The translations under genes and the position numbers were made by a program. Positions 1 through 11,539 of a stretch of 48,393 nt of DNA are shown piece by piece (positions within the stretch are counted from its first letter, which is position 1; every line of letters starts with the position of its first letter). The notes beneath the pieces are model-generated. The model ran no database searches, was not told the DNA's origin, and saw nothing but the letters and a program-made list of their open reading frames with translations. This DNA comes from Boletus sp. NGJ (taxonomy: Eukaryota; Basidiomycota; Agaricomycetes; Boletales; Boletaceae): contig JAGTXK010000173.1 of NCBI GenBank assembly GCA_019096195.1, positions 1 through 48,393 of the forward strand. Direction: 5' to 3'.

Positions 1-379
1 GCACACTTTTTTGAGCCACGGTATATAGGCCTCCCCAATCTAGGGCAGGCTTCCTATCATATATGATAATATTAAGTCACAGACAGAATATTACCATAAG
101 AGATCAATGCATCAGTCAAATGAAGCAGTCGGAATACTAAGCTGTGTACAAGAGAACACAGCCAAGGAGGCAATATCTATTGATCAAATCAGAAGTGAAA
201 TGCATATATGAATGAAATGGAAAAGGGGCTATGTTGTGGCCAAAACAGGTATCTCCTAGAAAGGGAGTTCTGGATGAGGTGATGTCTGTGTCGGTGTTGC
301 GGGGGAATCCCTGGTCAGAGTCGAGGAAGGGGTTGTCCCATAGTCCTGGAGGAGGTAAAGGAAGAGAAAAAGATGTACC

Positions 380-607
380 CCCTTCCCTAATCATAACACT
401 ATGACAATCAACAAGGCTCAAGATCAAACAATGAAGCATGTTGGCCTCAATTTGAGCACTTCTGTTTTCTCTCATGGACAACTTTATGTAGCACTTTCAT
501 ATTGCACTCATCCAAGAAACATTAAAGTACTTTTTTCTGATGATCAACAAAATACCAAAACAACAAATGTAGTTTGGGATAAAGTATTTAGAAACTTGAA
601 ACTTTGA
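380..607 (+). pseudogene. 3' end of a Helitron-type Pif1-like helicase
   Basis: The frame carries the last helicase motifs of the Pif1/Helitron Rep-Hel family: MTINKAQDQT followed by VFSHGQLYVALSYCT, then the usual terminal TKTTNVVW segment and a stop at 605-607. In the family these form motif VI and the C-terminal tail of the DNA helicase used in rolling-circle transposition. The conserved arginine normally found after VALS is Tyr here, and the normally conserved Gly of AQGQ is Asp. The frame runs a few codons upstream of the ATG at 401, but the preceding helicase domain is absent, so this is a truncated relic. No CTRR terminus with hairpin was identified downstream. Confidence 0.8.
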
Positions 608-1342
608 TTCAATCGTACTATAGTTGTATGATATGTACACAGCTGAAGGTAAAAAAGGTGTCATATATATTTAAATTAGTATTTATTTTCTGAACATCGA
701 TTTGGTCCCTGGTAAATAACACTTGCGCCTGGTTGGCTATATATATTTATGTTTATATTTTATATATTCACCATTGGCCAGCTCAGCCAAAGTGGTGGCA
801 AGCATTGGCCTAATATGTCAGTGTGCTTGAACCGAGACCGATGATGGGTTCCTTGGCAAATGTTAGGGGGTGATACCTGACCATTACCTGAAAAATGTCC
901 TTGTTGGACACCTGGCATGGTTATATACTCCATGTCTGCTCTCCTCTATAGAATAGATAACTGGCAGACATATTGACGAGGCAGACAATTTGAATGTGGA
1001 GTCAGATACTCTCAGATTGAGAATGCAATGATGCCAGCACTGGCAATATATCATTGATGCATGTAGTATCTGCACTAATATGAATTAAATCAACTCAGGC
1101 TATTGGGTAGGTTAGATGACAGAAAAGCTATTAATGAAGCCTGAGCTGGCAAACATCCCCAACATTATTTCGATTGAGAGGGTACCCATACCAGGTTTTG
1201 CTCAATTGTTTGCTGCCACTCTGGAGGCGTGTTGTTGGGATTCCTGTCAAAATATCATTGACTAGGAAATTCTTGCAGGTCCAATGTCAAAATCTCATTA
1301 AGTGTCCTGGAATTATGATGTGAGCAATGTCAATTCAAGAAA
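608..1342. other. AT-rich sequence without a recognisable gene
   Basis: AT-rich sequence with runs of TA-rich low complexity near 665-760. Only short open frames that match no family I recognise. Probably transposon flank or decayed element sequence. Confidence 0.5.
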
Positions 1343-1744
1343 TTAAACTGATCCATACCTTGAGTAGAGCTCTAGCTCAACTTCATGGCAGTGATCGCCT
1401 GCTTCCTTTTGTGCTCTCTTGTGAAGCCGATCCAATGAGTCATCAACATAGTTCCAAAATTTTCTGTTGGTGTATATGGGAGAGGAGCCACTGATACCAT
1501 ACAAGAAGCTGGATGGCTCTTCATCTGCAATGGAAAGTTCAGTACTGCTATTGTGTGCCTGTGTTTCATGCTCGCTGGCCTGGAATTCAGATGGACCTTG
1601 GTTGCCATCGGCACTTTGGGTATCACCATGATTTGAACCTGTACCATCGTCGCCACCTCTCCATCTCCCTGCAGTTCTACTATCCAGGCTATCATCACTG
1701 TCGAGTGGATTGAAATCTTTGTCCTCATCAGCACCCTTATCCAC
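1343..1744 (-). pseudogene. Acidic hypothetical ORF fragment, repeat-associated
   Basis: A 133-codon open frame begins with an Asp/Ser-rich, Gly-containing low-complexity stretch and ends with an aromatic and charged block (KFWNYVDDSLDRL). Short FWxYVD blocks of this kind occur in hypothetical proteins that accompany Agaricomycete repeats, but that is memory of the group, not a search. It lies on the same strand as the larger degenerate repeat gene that ends near 3,960 and may be part of the same or a nested element. No function can be assigned. Confidence 0.35.
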
Positions 1745-2400
1745 TATTCAGTCGAGTTTATCTCTAAGTTCCTCCTCAAGTTCCTCCAGGTCAATATTGA
1801 GTGCACCCTCAACTCAATTACAGAGATCTTTGTGAAGGCCAGGTATTAGGTACATCGAGAAAAGATGGTCAATGAGGCTCTTGTCAGATACAGTGCCAAT
1901 ATGAAATTCTCGATAGCAGTGCTGCTAATGTAGAGTTAGTAAAGCATGACGAAATAAAAAATTACTTGCCAGAAATGTGAATCTTATCCAGTGATCCATG
2001 CTAATCTCCATACCGATCACCAGTTTAGTATCAACGACTAACTGGAAAGTATCTGTGATGTTCTTGCGCTTATTGATTGAGTCTGAAATCGCCATCTTGA
2101 AGTTGCCTCAGATGGTGGAAAGGTCCTTGCTTACCATTCTGCTCAAAAGGGTGCGTGCCTCTGCTTTCTCAAAGATCTGGTCACAGACCTTAAAGAGTGA
2201 AACTGTGGGCTTTTATGAACAACTTCAGTATTTAAGCTTTAAGTATAACCAACTGACTCCTTGAGAATATTCAAGCTTACCATAATGTTAGGGTGTGTCT
2301 GTAATATATGCAGTAATGTTTGGGGATAGCAAACAGATGGTGAGGCAGGGATCTTAGAGAAAGCTATGTGAACTTGTCAGTGTGTGAAACAGAGAGATTA
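1745..2400. other. Unassigned decayed sequence
   Basis: No frame on either strand is supported by a recognisable motif. Treated as part of the transposon graveyard. Confidence 0.4.
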
Positions 2401-2965
2401 GTATTGTCTGTACCTCGAAACTCTTTAACATTAGGGAAAGGCAGAGGGTCTCCTCCGAGGTCTCGTCTTCTTTTTTCTTCTCCTGTTGCCGAAGCACCCA
2501 AGCTCCAACAGTCAAGACCATGGAAGCTACATCCTTTGCCTGTGCTTACTTTAGTTGTAGATTCGCAGATGAACTTGGTAAAATCACTTCTATTAGCTCA
2601 AGAAGTTTCTTGGATGATGAAAGACCAGTGGATCAAGCGAGTTCTCATGCTTCCAGTTTCAGGTGCTTCCTATCTTGGTCTGACAATTCAGAATTGAAGT
2701 AGTCACTCTGATGATGTCGGCGACTTGCAGTCTGACTAATGGGTTCATCAAATTGAGTGTCTGTCGAATCATAGAGGGTTTTTAATTGCACAGTGGCTCT
2801 AAAGTGTTCCAATGCAGTAACTCCGCTTCTCAGGTTTGAAAAACTTTGTCCTGCTTGAGTGGGACCAGCTTTAGTGGTTGTTGACCAAGTGGCAGGCCAA
2901 GAATCACTGTTCCTTGATGTGTTCTGTGACCTGCATCTGCATACTTGGAATTGACCAAGCAACAT
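2401..2965 (-). pseudogene. Degenerate repeat-associated ORF with charged helical segment
   Basis: On the minus strand the frame from 2965 to 2645 contains TALEHFRATVQL, a short acidic linker, then SELSDQDRKHLKLEA. A second frame continues with KKLLELIEVILPSSSANLQLK before further frame changes toward 2,450. Switching frames with in-frame stops between them means no intact product. The pattern (Ser/Pro-rich start, histidine and charged helix) resembles the leading part of hypothetical proteins spread by Agaricomycete repeats. I do not recognise a catalytic domain. Confidence 0.35.
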
Positions 2966-3399
2966 GATCAGACTCCCTTTGGGTGGAATGTTGCAGGAAG
3001 CACAGAGTCACTGGTTCCATTTGTTTGGAATGAATTGCAACCTACGAAATTCACACAAGACTCGCACACACCAGTAACCAAAAAAAGAAATAACATTGGT
3101 CTGACCAAGGATTCGTCAGGATGAAGGTGCATAGGACATTGTGGTTGAGTTGTAGTTGTAGTGTGTAGCAGTTGAGGGATAATTCCCATGTTGGCGTGGT
3201 CCCATGCCAATTGGCACACTGGGTGCTGCCATTGAATACTGACCATTCACAGTCAGCAGTGAATACATAACTTGGTACAGTACGACCAGGAATGGATCCA
3301 TAATTGCATGCAAAGGATTTTCTGTGAAAAGGTGGGGCAGTGATGGAGCTGATGCTGGTAGGTAGTAGGCAGGCCCTGGTCATGAAAGCTGTGGAATGC

Positions 3400-3960
3400 T
3401 CAGGGGTGAGGTAAAATGAACATTCTGAGCAAAAAGGTGATTGCTAGGATGATATACAGCACCACTGACAGGAGGTGATATCGGCGAGGAATATATATGA
3501 GATGGTGTTGTATATGGTGTTGGGAGTGACTGAGGGATGGGTTGCAGTGGGGGATGAGATAAACCAACAGAAAAATGACTTGTGGTAGAGGGAATGGTGA
3601 CAGGATGCCTGATGATAGAGGAATCAGCAGCGGAAGGGCAACCAACAGCAAAATGGCCCATGACAGAAGGACCAGCAATAGAGCGGCTGGAAACAGAGGA
3701 ACTGGTGATGGAGAAACTGGCAACAGAAGGGCCAGGAACAGAATGGCTGGTGATAGGTGGACCAGCAGCAGAAGGACCAGTAACATGATGGCTAGCAACA
3801 AGCAGACTTGTAGTTTTCACCTTTCCTTTTGCTTTGGCCTGGGGCTTCTTTGTAGCATGCTCAAATGCTGGACATTGGCTCTCTGGACCAGTGGGCATTG
3901 TGTCAGTACTCGTAACACCTTGGTTGGTGGCCCGTTTCTCCTTTAGTTTCGTGGTAGCAA
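3400..3960 (-). repeat. Degenerate minisatellite coding for Gly-Pro-Ser/Ser-rich repeats
   Basis: Between about 3,590 and 3,810 the plus strand repeats imperfect 15-21-nt units around ggacCAGcAacagAg and gAaCtGgtgAtg. Read on the minus strand this gives GPSV/SITS-like Ser/Pro/Gly repeats, followed by a Pro-rich tail to about 3,400. The open frame joins the 3' end of the repeat gene upstream of it on this strand, so it could be a tail that expanded after element decay. Low complexity prevents any functional call. Confidence 0.5.
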
Positions 3961-6900
3961 GCTTTTGGACAGCATTGACATCAGTTACTTGAATGGGGCT
4001 GTCATAAAGCACTTTGGGGAGGACAGATTTAATGTGAATGGAATTGTGAATAGAATATGTGTTGAGGAAAAAAGACCATGTCAGAAGATGTTTGACAATT
4101 GCCTTTGTGCACAATGTAAGAATCTGCTCTTGTCAAAGAAACACATCCATATGATTGACACATGCAGCATTAATGCAGTTGTGCTGAACATTGATGAGAC
4201 AGATGACACCCTAGATATATCAAAGATCAAAATATGCTGGCTGACGACTACTTGAGAAAGAATTACCTGAAAACCGTTGATCATGACCTTCTCATCAGTA
4301 AGCTCAAGAACTGGTAATTGTACCAGTGGATGGAGAGTATCCTTGAAGGAGAAGAGCCAGAGAGCGATATGCCTGACAATCCTTGGCCCCTCAGATGTGA
4401 GCAGAATTTCTGAAATTTGACCAATGACATTCTGAAGAAAAAATATAATTAACAACAAAGTGTGGTATGAAGCTGATTACAACCTTTGAATGAGCAGCAT
4501 GGTAAAATATGACACAACTGCCCATCACTGCTTTCTCACCACCTGCAGTAATAAACAATGCACCTTTCAAAAACCTCTGAGTCCCAGGAATCTCCATAAG
4601 CGAAGCACAACGAATATGAGATGATTGGAGGGGATGGATTGGTGGCTCAGAGTCCTTCCTTGTCGAAGAATTCAGGATCAAACCAGTTCCAACTATGTAA
4701 ATGAAGTTCGAGCGACCAGTCATTTGCAGGGTCAAAATGCATGTCAGTGAACCTCACCTGTTGTTTTTGGGTTGCAGAGATCAACACCCAGCAACTGAGC
4801 TTGTGTGAGATGTGTCTGAAGGTAGATTTGCACTTCCTTGCTGCCCCTCACCCATCTCTTTTGGTTGCTATCAAATCAGAATCCTCCAATAGCGATGTGC
4901 TTGACAATGTTGTGGTTTGTGAAGGTTTTGCAACTGTCTTTGCTGGGAGCTTGACAATTGCTATGGATGCAAGACAGACGGAATACATGATTGAATAATT
5001 CATAGTGCTTGGTTGAGAAAATGATGCTAGGACCGAATCATTGAATATAAGCTGGGAGATGGATGAGGAAGTGGAATTTTGGCTTGCTGATTAGGATGCT
5101 TGGCGCACATTAAGCAGTGATGTTGAGGAAGTCATGGATGGTGCATGTCAAGGTTGCTAGGTACTTCTCTATGTCCGAGATGTTCATATGCCAAATAAGG
5201 ACCACAAGTTCACCAATCACCATCCAGCCATCCAGAACTCTCTTGGGGACAAGATCATAAATAAGAAATGGCATAACCTGTGCAAGGCTCTTGAAATGCT
5301 TTCCAATCAAGCTGCCTTTGTAATGACAGATATAGTCCACATTCAAAGATGGCACATTCAGTCCATTTTTGTCAGTGGAGTCAAGGCAACTCTGAAACAC
5401 ATCAAGTGACCTCGACTTTTTGAGAATAAAAGCTATTTGGCCCCAAAAATATTTTACGACACCAAGGAGAACTGTATGTAGGATCTCGGTGGGAGTATCC
5501 ATGTGAATATTGAGGATTCCTGTATACAGTGTGTCAGCGACAGAGAAATTCAGTGAGATTCCAGAGGCGATACATACCGTCCATCCCTATCAAGGGATTC
5601 ATGGTGTCACATATACTTTTGCCCCCTAGCATCTCCTCCAGTTTCGCCTCCAAAATGTATCTGACCTCATCTGGCTTCACTGGTTGTCCATTGTTCGTTT
5701 TCACAGCTGCTTTTCAAGCTCCACCAAGGTATGAATGATGGTGCTCATTGTCAAGTCATGAACACCAGTAGAAGCCACCAAGGTCCTCAGCTTTTCTATA
5801 GCTCCAGAACAGAGTGATAACATTACTTGTTCTTCAATCACCGCCGCTGTTTCCTTGGCTGTCCAAGGTGGTCCCTCCTTCATGCTTGTCAGTACACTTG
5901 TTTGGAAAGAGAATGTATGGTCTTACAGTGAATAAACTACTATACCCAACCTCACTTGCTTTGTACTCCTTTGTTCTACCCACTGTGCATGTTCAACAGA
6001 AGTGGTTACCACTGAGACCAATCTGGCTGCACTCCTTGGCCTGCATGGGATTATTGCTGGCAAGAAACAAGCCATATAAAAGAAAGAGAACTTCCTCTTC
6101 TTCCTTGCAATCCCATGTGACAACACCAGATTCATTCATCTTACTGGAGTGGTTTCACATTGAGTCATAGTATTGGAATATAGAAAACCTACTGGATCAA
6201 GGCCTTCATCACTGCCATAAGCTCCATTGGTGTTGCATGCGGTGAAGAAGTAACAAAGCGGACACAGAATTCTTTTTCTAGCATTTCACAAGGTAAGTTT
6301 GCATTCGACATATATACCACATGATGCTTATTCCATTGCTTGGAGATGTTTCCCGAAACATCGTCCATGAATATGATTAGTGGTACTGTGTACACCATCC
6401 AGCCAGCTGCTTTTTGACGGAGTGGGTTTGGATCAAGACTTGCAAATGGCTTTGACGACTCTAGCAAATGGATAAGTCCTCAGACACCAAAAATGTGCTC
6501 GGTACTTACCTGTGAGACCACAGTCCAACCCTCCTGGCACTGCACATAAGTCTTCATAGTTCTCCTGAAACATGGACATTGCTACAATTTCTTGTTCGTC
6601 ATTGACAATAAAGCCATCCTAGACAAATAATGATTGACGAATGACAAAGTGTTCGTGAGACACACAGGAGAATATATAGCAGCGTGTCCAAGTGTGAAGA
6701 GGATCTTTTCGTCTGCATAACCAACATCAGCAGTTGAGCTTTGATTCTCATTTTTTGGTGCAAGAAAAAAACGCTCTGGGAAAAATTACTCCCCAGACTC
6801 GTCCTGTAAAATCTCATTCACAAAGTATACCTTCCCTCGGACACGAGCAGTGGGGGGTGAGGGTGCCTTTAGCAGCATTTTCCTTCCATGAAATGCTTCT

Positions 6901-7856
6901 GGCATACCGCCACACACATCTTCTGGATAATCTTGCATAGCAAAGCGCATGAGTGGGATTGGCATAGTCCTTCAAAATGCATCAACAAAGTGCAGAAATA
7001 GAACAGAGCAATTACCTTTGCAACCACTTGACCCACGTTGTTGATGTAAAAAACACTTCCCACAGTTGATATGACCTTCTCAGAGGGATTTTCGACAGCA
7101 TCACAAACCCTCTCCATAATTTTCTGAATGGAGTAAATTGTTGGGACATCCAGAACACCAAGTTTCTTTGCCCAGCTCAAAATTGCCTTTTTTTGCACCA
7201 GAGAAAATGGAAGGCATATAGAACTGAAAAGTAGTGCCATAAGGAAGTGCTGTGGATTATACATGATCAAACATCAGTGATGAGAGGACTGAAATACAGT
7301 AACCTACCGACTTTAATGGCCAAGGATAGTATGGGCTATCAGCTGGCATATTCAGCCTAAGCTCTTTGACTGGGATCTCAGATTGACCTAGAACATCAAG
7401 GAGGTGCCAGTGAGAAGAGTGAAAATAATCAAGATGTTGCATATCTGGCTAATCATCCTCTTCCACTGCTTCATCTGTAAGTTTATCTGGGGGCGGGGGA
7501 AGAATCATCCCATCTGAAATAAAGGTTTTATCATGGAGAGATTCTTGCAACTTGAAAAAGAGGTCAGTACTGTGATTGCAAAATATATCATACATATCCT
7601 GTTGGAATTCCTCACTCCAAAGTGAGGAGAGCAGAGTCTCATCCAATGGGTTCGTAATAGTGAGATCAGGTTCTCCAGGTGTTGGGATCATGCTTGTCAA
7701 AGGTTCTTGGTGCATCGGTAAAGCAGGAGAGCTTACCAGGGGGTTGTGAGGTAGTGGATTCAATGTCGAAGACTGATCATAGAGAACTGACTCCAGGTTG
7801 TTGTAGATGTCCATGTCATCATCATATCTGGAACCCCTGTCATCCCGCGATAACAT
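3960..7856 (-). pseudogene. Intron-bearing high-copy Agaricomycete repeat gene, degenerate
   Basis: Blocks in the same order as a large hypothetical family that is very abundant in mushroom genomes appear along the minus strand. They are an acidic N-terminus (7856-7449), DSPYYPWPLKS (near 7,340), LGVLDVPTIYSIQKIMERV with NNVGQVVAK (7,170-7,020), DYANPTHA (near 6,960), DDVSGNISKQWNKH (near 6,350), DTPTEILHTVLLGVVKYF (near 5,470), VPKRVLDGWMVIGELV (near 5,240), then NVQHNCINAAC and FFLNTYSIHN (4,190-4,030). The intron between VVAK and DYANP has clean GT and AG ends (about 7,016-6,971), so the copy retains spliced architecture. Several blocks sit in different frames with stops between, so I call it decayed. 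The family behaves like a transposon gene, but no transposase catalytic triad was located here. Identification is from memory of the family. Confidence 0.6.
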
Positions 7857-10460
7857 ATATAGAGGTTGTACAAGCTGCCTGAGTATCAGAAATGAATACA
7901 GACATTACCATCATTGCTAGATACTTACTGCTAACAAGCCTTTGCATGTCGGCGATGACAAGAAGTATTGCAATGTTTATTGACATGTCAATGTTTCATT
8001 GTATGCGGTTCATCCTTCAGCGGAGGACAAACTGTACACTTCATGCACTGGCACTTTGAATCGCAAAACTACAAGACTTTGAAATGGTGAGATCAGTCAT
8101 GCACAACTAGTAGAATACTTGTTTGAGTTCACACTTACTTTCCCCATCGATCTGATGATTGAGTGCCATCTCGGAGATGCAGTCTCGTCACCTGATGAAC
8201 TGTCTTCAGTGTTTCAGCTTGAGGCTTCACATGAAGTCTGTGTAACACCGTAAGAGACAACAAGTTTGGATCATGTGAATGAATATTTGCTTGCTTCAAC
8301 ACCTTCAGCACCAAGCACTTGCAACCCACATTTCGCTGGTGGTGACATTGATGCTATCAACCATTCACTCAACCATTTGTTTTGATGATGAAGAGGAGAC
8401 TCAATATGTGCAGCTAATTCTCATTTACTTCTCTGGCACACTTCCAAGGCATCTCCTTCATAAGACGATCGTGTGTCAAATACCCTTGTGCTGGCACAAC
8501 TTGACATTAATTTGTTACAGCCCATCCAGGTTTCTATTACCATTGCTCAAGAATACTGCTCCTTTATCAGTCCAATTATCGGTATTGTGCCAGACAAAGC
8601 ATTTTACTGTGATTCCCAGTTGGTAGGATAGCTCTTCACCTCCCCAGAGCCAGCCTTACTTAGCTGGGTTTACAGCTCACAGATGACAACTGTGTGATTT
8701 CCAAAACAAATAATGACTCGTTATCCATTTCGTTCCTGCCTATCTCCTCCACTTTTCATTACCTAAACTCAAGACACTGGGCGTCTCTCTGTTCCAGAAT
8801 TCAACAGTGGCTTGTCTCAATCCCCAATCAATCCCAGCACTGGACTTAGGGGCCGTAATATGTTCTGGCTTGCATATGTCGCTGCATATTCCCAATTTTC
8901 CAGCAGGTGCTTGGCCAATCTGGGACTCTCATATTCTCCCCAAAGGTACTTTCATTGAAGGATGGATGGATGGCACACTCATGGAAAGAGTGATTGATAC
9001 AACTAACAATCTGGAGAATAAAAATGTACATGAGCAAGTCTGTCTCTGGGTTCAGGATGAATTTTGCCAAGTAGCTTCTCTTTTCTATCCCTACCCTTTG
9101 ATTGCAACACTGTCTTGATGTTCACCTGTCTTCACTTTCAGTACTACCTGTATGCTATGGCACTCCAACCATCCAACAATCAGTACAATTTAACTTCCAA
9201 GTGTGCACAAAATTTTTATTATGTGATGGTCTGAACTTTTCCTAATAACAAAACACATCATAAGTCTCATCCGAGACAATGATGGACTTGTATTCAACAG
9301 GCCACAGGAGGATTGGCACTCAGCAGTGAGTATAGAATGTAAGTAGTGAACAAAAATACTGACACATTTCTCTTTCCATCAGGTTGGTCTCCGGCAGCTG
9401 GAACAATGTTGCCCTGGGCGACAGGCAACTAGTGACAATATTGTGACTCTCTTCTCGACTGTGCATCACTGGTCTCCATGAGTGCCGCATGTTTGACACC
9501 ATCTATACCAGACCCCCATCACTATCAACTCTCACAAATGTTGCTTCAAATGCCGAGTCTATTCTCCAAAATACATCACAAACTGGTGAATGGAATTTCC
9601 AGATTTTCCTTTACGATAATGTTGATCATATATTAGACCCCCGTCACTGTCAACCCTCACAAATTCTGCTCCAAATGCCAAGTCGACTCTCCAAAATACG
9701 TCCCCAGACCTGACTGAACACAAACGAACAGCAGTTAATCCATCCGGTGAACGGAATTTCCATATTTTCCATTACTTGATGGCTGGTGCATCGCCAGAGG
9801 AGCATCAACATCTCCACCTTATCGACAAGACCCAGTACCAATATCTCAGCCAGCGCACTGGTGCATATGCTCACTCCGATGGTGTCCATGATGATGATGC
9901 CAATCGCTTTGAATAACAAGCTGGCACTCGGGTAATCTGCAGCTCTATTAGTAGCATCCAGTACTACTACGTGCTTTTCTATGCATAGTCCAAATCCCAA
10001 AAAAATTTGCGCACAGAACTACTACATCGCGCAAACTCAACTATAATTTTTGAGAGGTCTGCCATGCCATAGTATACCCAACTGTAGTCAACTTGAATTC
10101 ACAACCAGTCTCACAATTTCACCATTCAAGAGGCTAGTCTTGTCTTAGTGGAAAGTCCATTGCTGTGTTTCCTGATTTCTGGCCGCTGGTTGGATACCTG
10201 AGTGATATCGCACACACATTGGGCTCAGGTAATTGGCAGGTATTGTGTGTGGATGACCACACAGCATTGGCCATTGGGAATCTGGCTGACCATTACATGA
10301 TGCTTACTACAGCTATAGGCGTCATCAAACAGGGTACCTCATTCGTTTGCTCTCGCTCATGTCATAATTTGGGCCCCAGTCCAGACAACATATTAAAATA
10401 TTATATCAACCACTATGGTAATCTCATCTCAATATTTCACACAATATCTACTAACCACTT
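7857..10460. other. Unassigned AT-rich repeat-derived sequence
   Basis: Frames up to about 115 codons occur on both strands but none shows a motif I can name. An imperfect duplication lies at 9,508-9,705 (listed separately). I regard the stretch as decayed mobile DNA. Confidence 0.45.
9508..9705. repeat. Imperfect 125-bp-spaced direct duplication
   Basis: A block starting agacccccatcactatcaa (about 9,510) reappears as agacccccgtcactgtcaa (about 9,635) and remains alignable for about 70 nt, through ctccaaaatac. The second copy differs by scattered substitutions. Spacing is about 125 bp, and a gtgaatggaatttccagatttt / gtgaacggaatttccatatttt pair continues the match downstream. Confidence 0.75.
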
Positions 10461-10463
10461 TTC

Positions 10464-10690
10464 AGCGCAGTACTGAAGAAGTGATTTCCTCATTTGGGCA
10501 TGTAACAGAGTATATTGTTTTGAAATGAAAGTACTGGAATGAAATCTTTACTCCTTTTGAAACTAAAAATTACAACTACTGAATCCAAGCGCAGTACTGA
10601 AGGCATGAAGCGAGAATTCACATTTACCCCCCAAAAATCACAATTACCAAATCCAAGCACAGTGCCGAAGGCACAAAAGCAAGGATTCGT
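10464..10690 (+). repeat. Three-copy short tandem repeat at the repeat/gene boundary
   Basis: The core gcgcagtactgaag occurs near 10,465 and 10,589, and as gcacagtgccgaag near 10,658. The last two are parts of adjacent units of roughly 68 nt that each end in a C run (acccccc and gcccccc). Confidence 0.7.
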
Positions 10691-10692
10691 TG

Positions 10693-10745
10693 CCCCCCCC
10701 CCCCCCCCTGTTGGGCCGACGGCCCAACAGCGAGCCACTGGCTCG
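10693..10745. other. C16 homopolymer followed by two perfect hairpins
   Basis: Sixteen consecutive C (10,693-10,708) are followed directly by TGTTGGGCC-GAC-GGCCCAACA (10,709-10,729, 9-bp arms), then CGAGCCA-C-TGGCTCG (10,731-10,745, 7-bp arms). The block is the last repeat-like sequence before the gene-rich part. Confidence 0.85.
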
Positions 10746-10759
10746 TACATTTTGATGTG

Positions 10760-11539
10760 ACTACCAGGGCGAGCCGAGTTATCAATAACCCCGTTGAACC
10801 TGAGGCCTGAGGAACGTGGCTCCTAACGGTACCTTGTTACGTAATCGCACCATAGCTGTACCTTCACTGCTTTCTCCGCAGCGCTCTTCCACTCGAAGTG
10901 AGGATCGCTCTCAGAGGGTACGGTGACGAGGGGCGAGGTCATCGAGATCGACTCGGACGAAAATGATAACCCGGAACTGTGTGTTACAAGGGTTCAGGAA
11001 CGGCATCATTCGAGCAACTTGCGAGGCGATGTTGCAGCTGTCGAAGCAGCTGTGTCGTTTTCACGCACCGTGACGCACGGAGTTTGCCAATGAGAAACAG
11101 ACGACTTTGGATAGCTTGGGATAAAGTTGTAAAAATGGTGTCACCCTTTCTCACATTTCGAACCAAGGTACTTCATGCATCAGGGTTTGCGGGTCCCGAC
11201 GATATGCATTATGAGTGTATCAACTGTTTACAACATTGTACGCGCTTGAATTTCGGCATCTACTGCAACAAGTCAGGGTATATGACGTCGTACAACAACT
11301 ATCCAGGTATATAAACATGTTGAGGGAGGAGGGGGACCACTAGTAAATCGCACAATCTCCCACGCGATAACGAGTCAGCGTGCACGAGCAAGACATACAA
11401 CCATCGCCCACTTGTCATTAAGACGTTAGAAAAAAAAAAAAAGAAAAAAAAAAAGATCGTCGCCATCGTAAATCATCAAGTTGGCCTGTCCAAGCCTAGC
11501 CGATTTGCAAACGTGCGCCCCGTCTGCCAGCATCAAACA
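10760..11539. other. Spacer downstream of BTA1; possible ORF relic
   Basis: A plus-strand frame at about 10,900-11,090 gives an acidic GEVIEIDSDENDNPEL stretch before a stop. It could be a relic of a mobile-element protein, but evidence is thin. A purine-only run lies at 11,429-11,455. The rest is probably BTA1 3' flank. Confidence 0.35.

Noticed and set aside
3575-3946. Plus-strand frame in the Gly/Arg-rich repeat
   Set aside because: Arises from the minisatellite being open in several frames.
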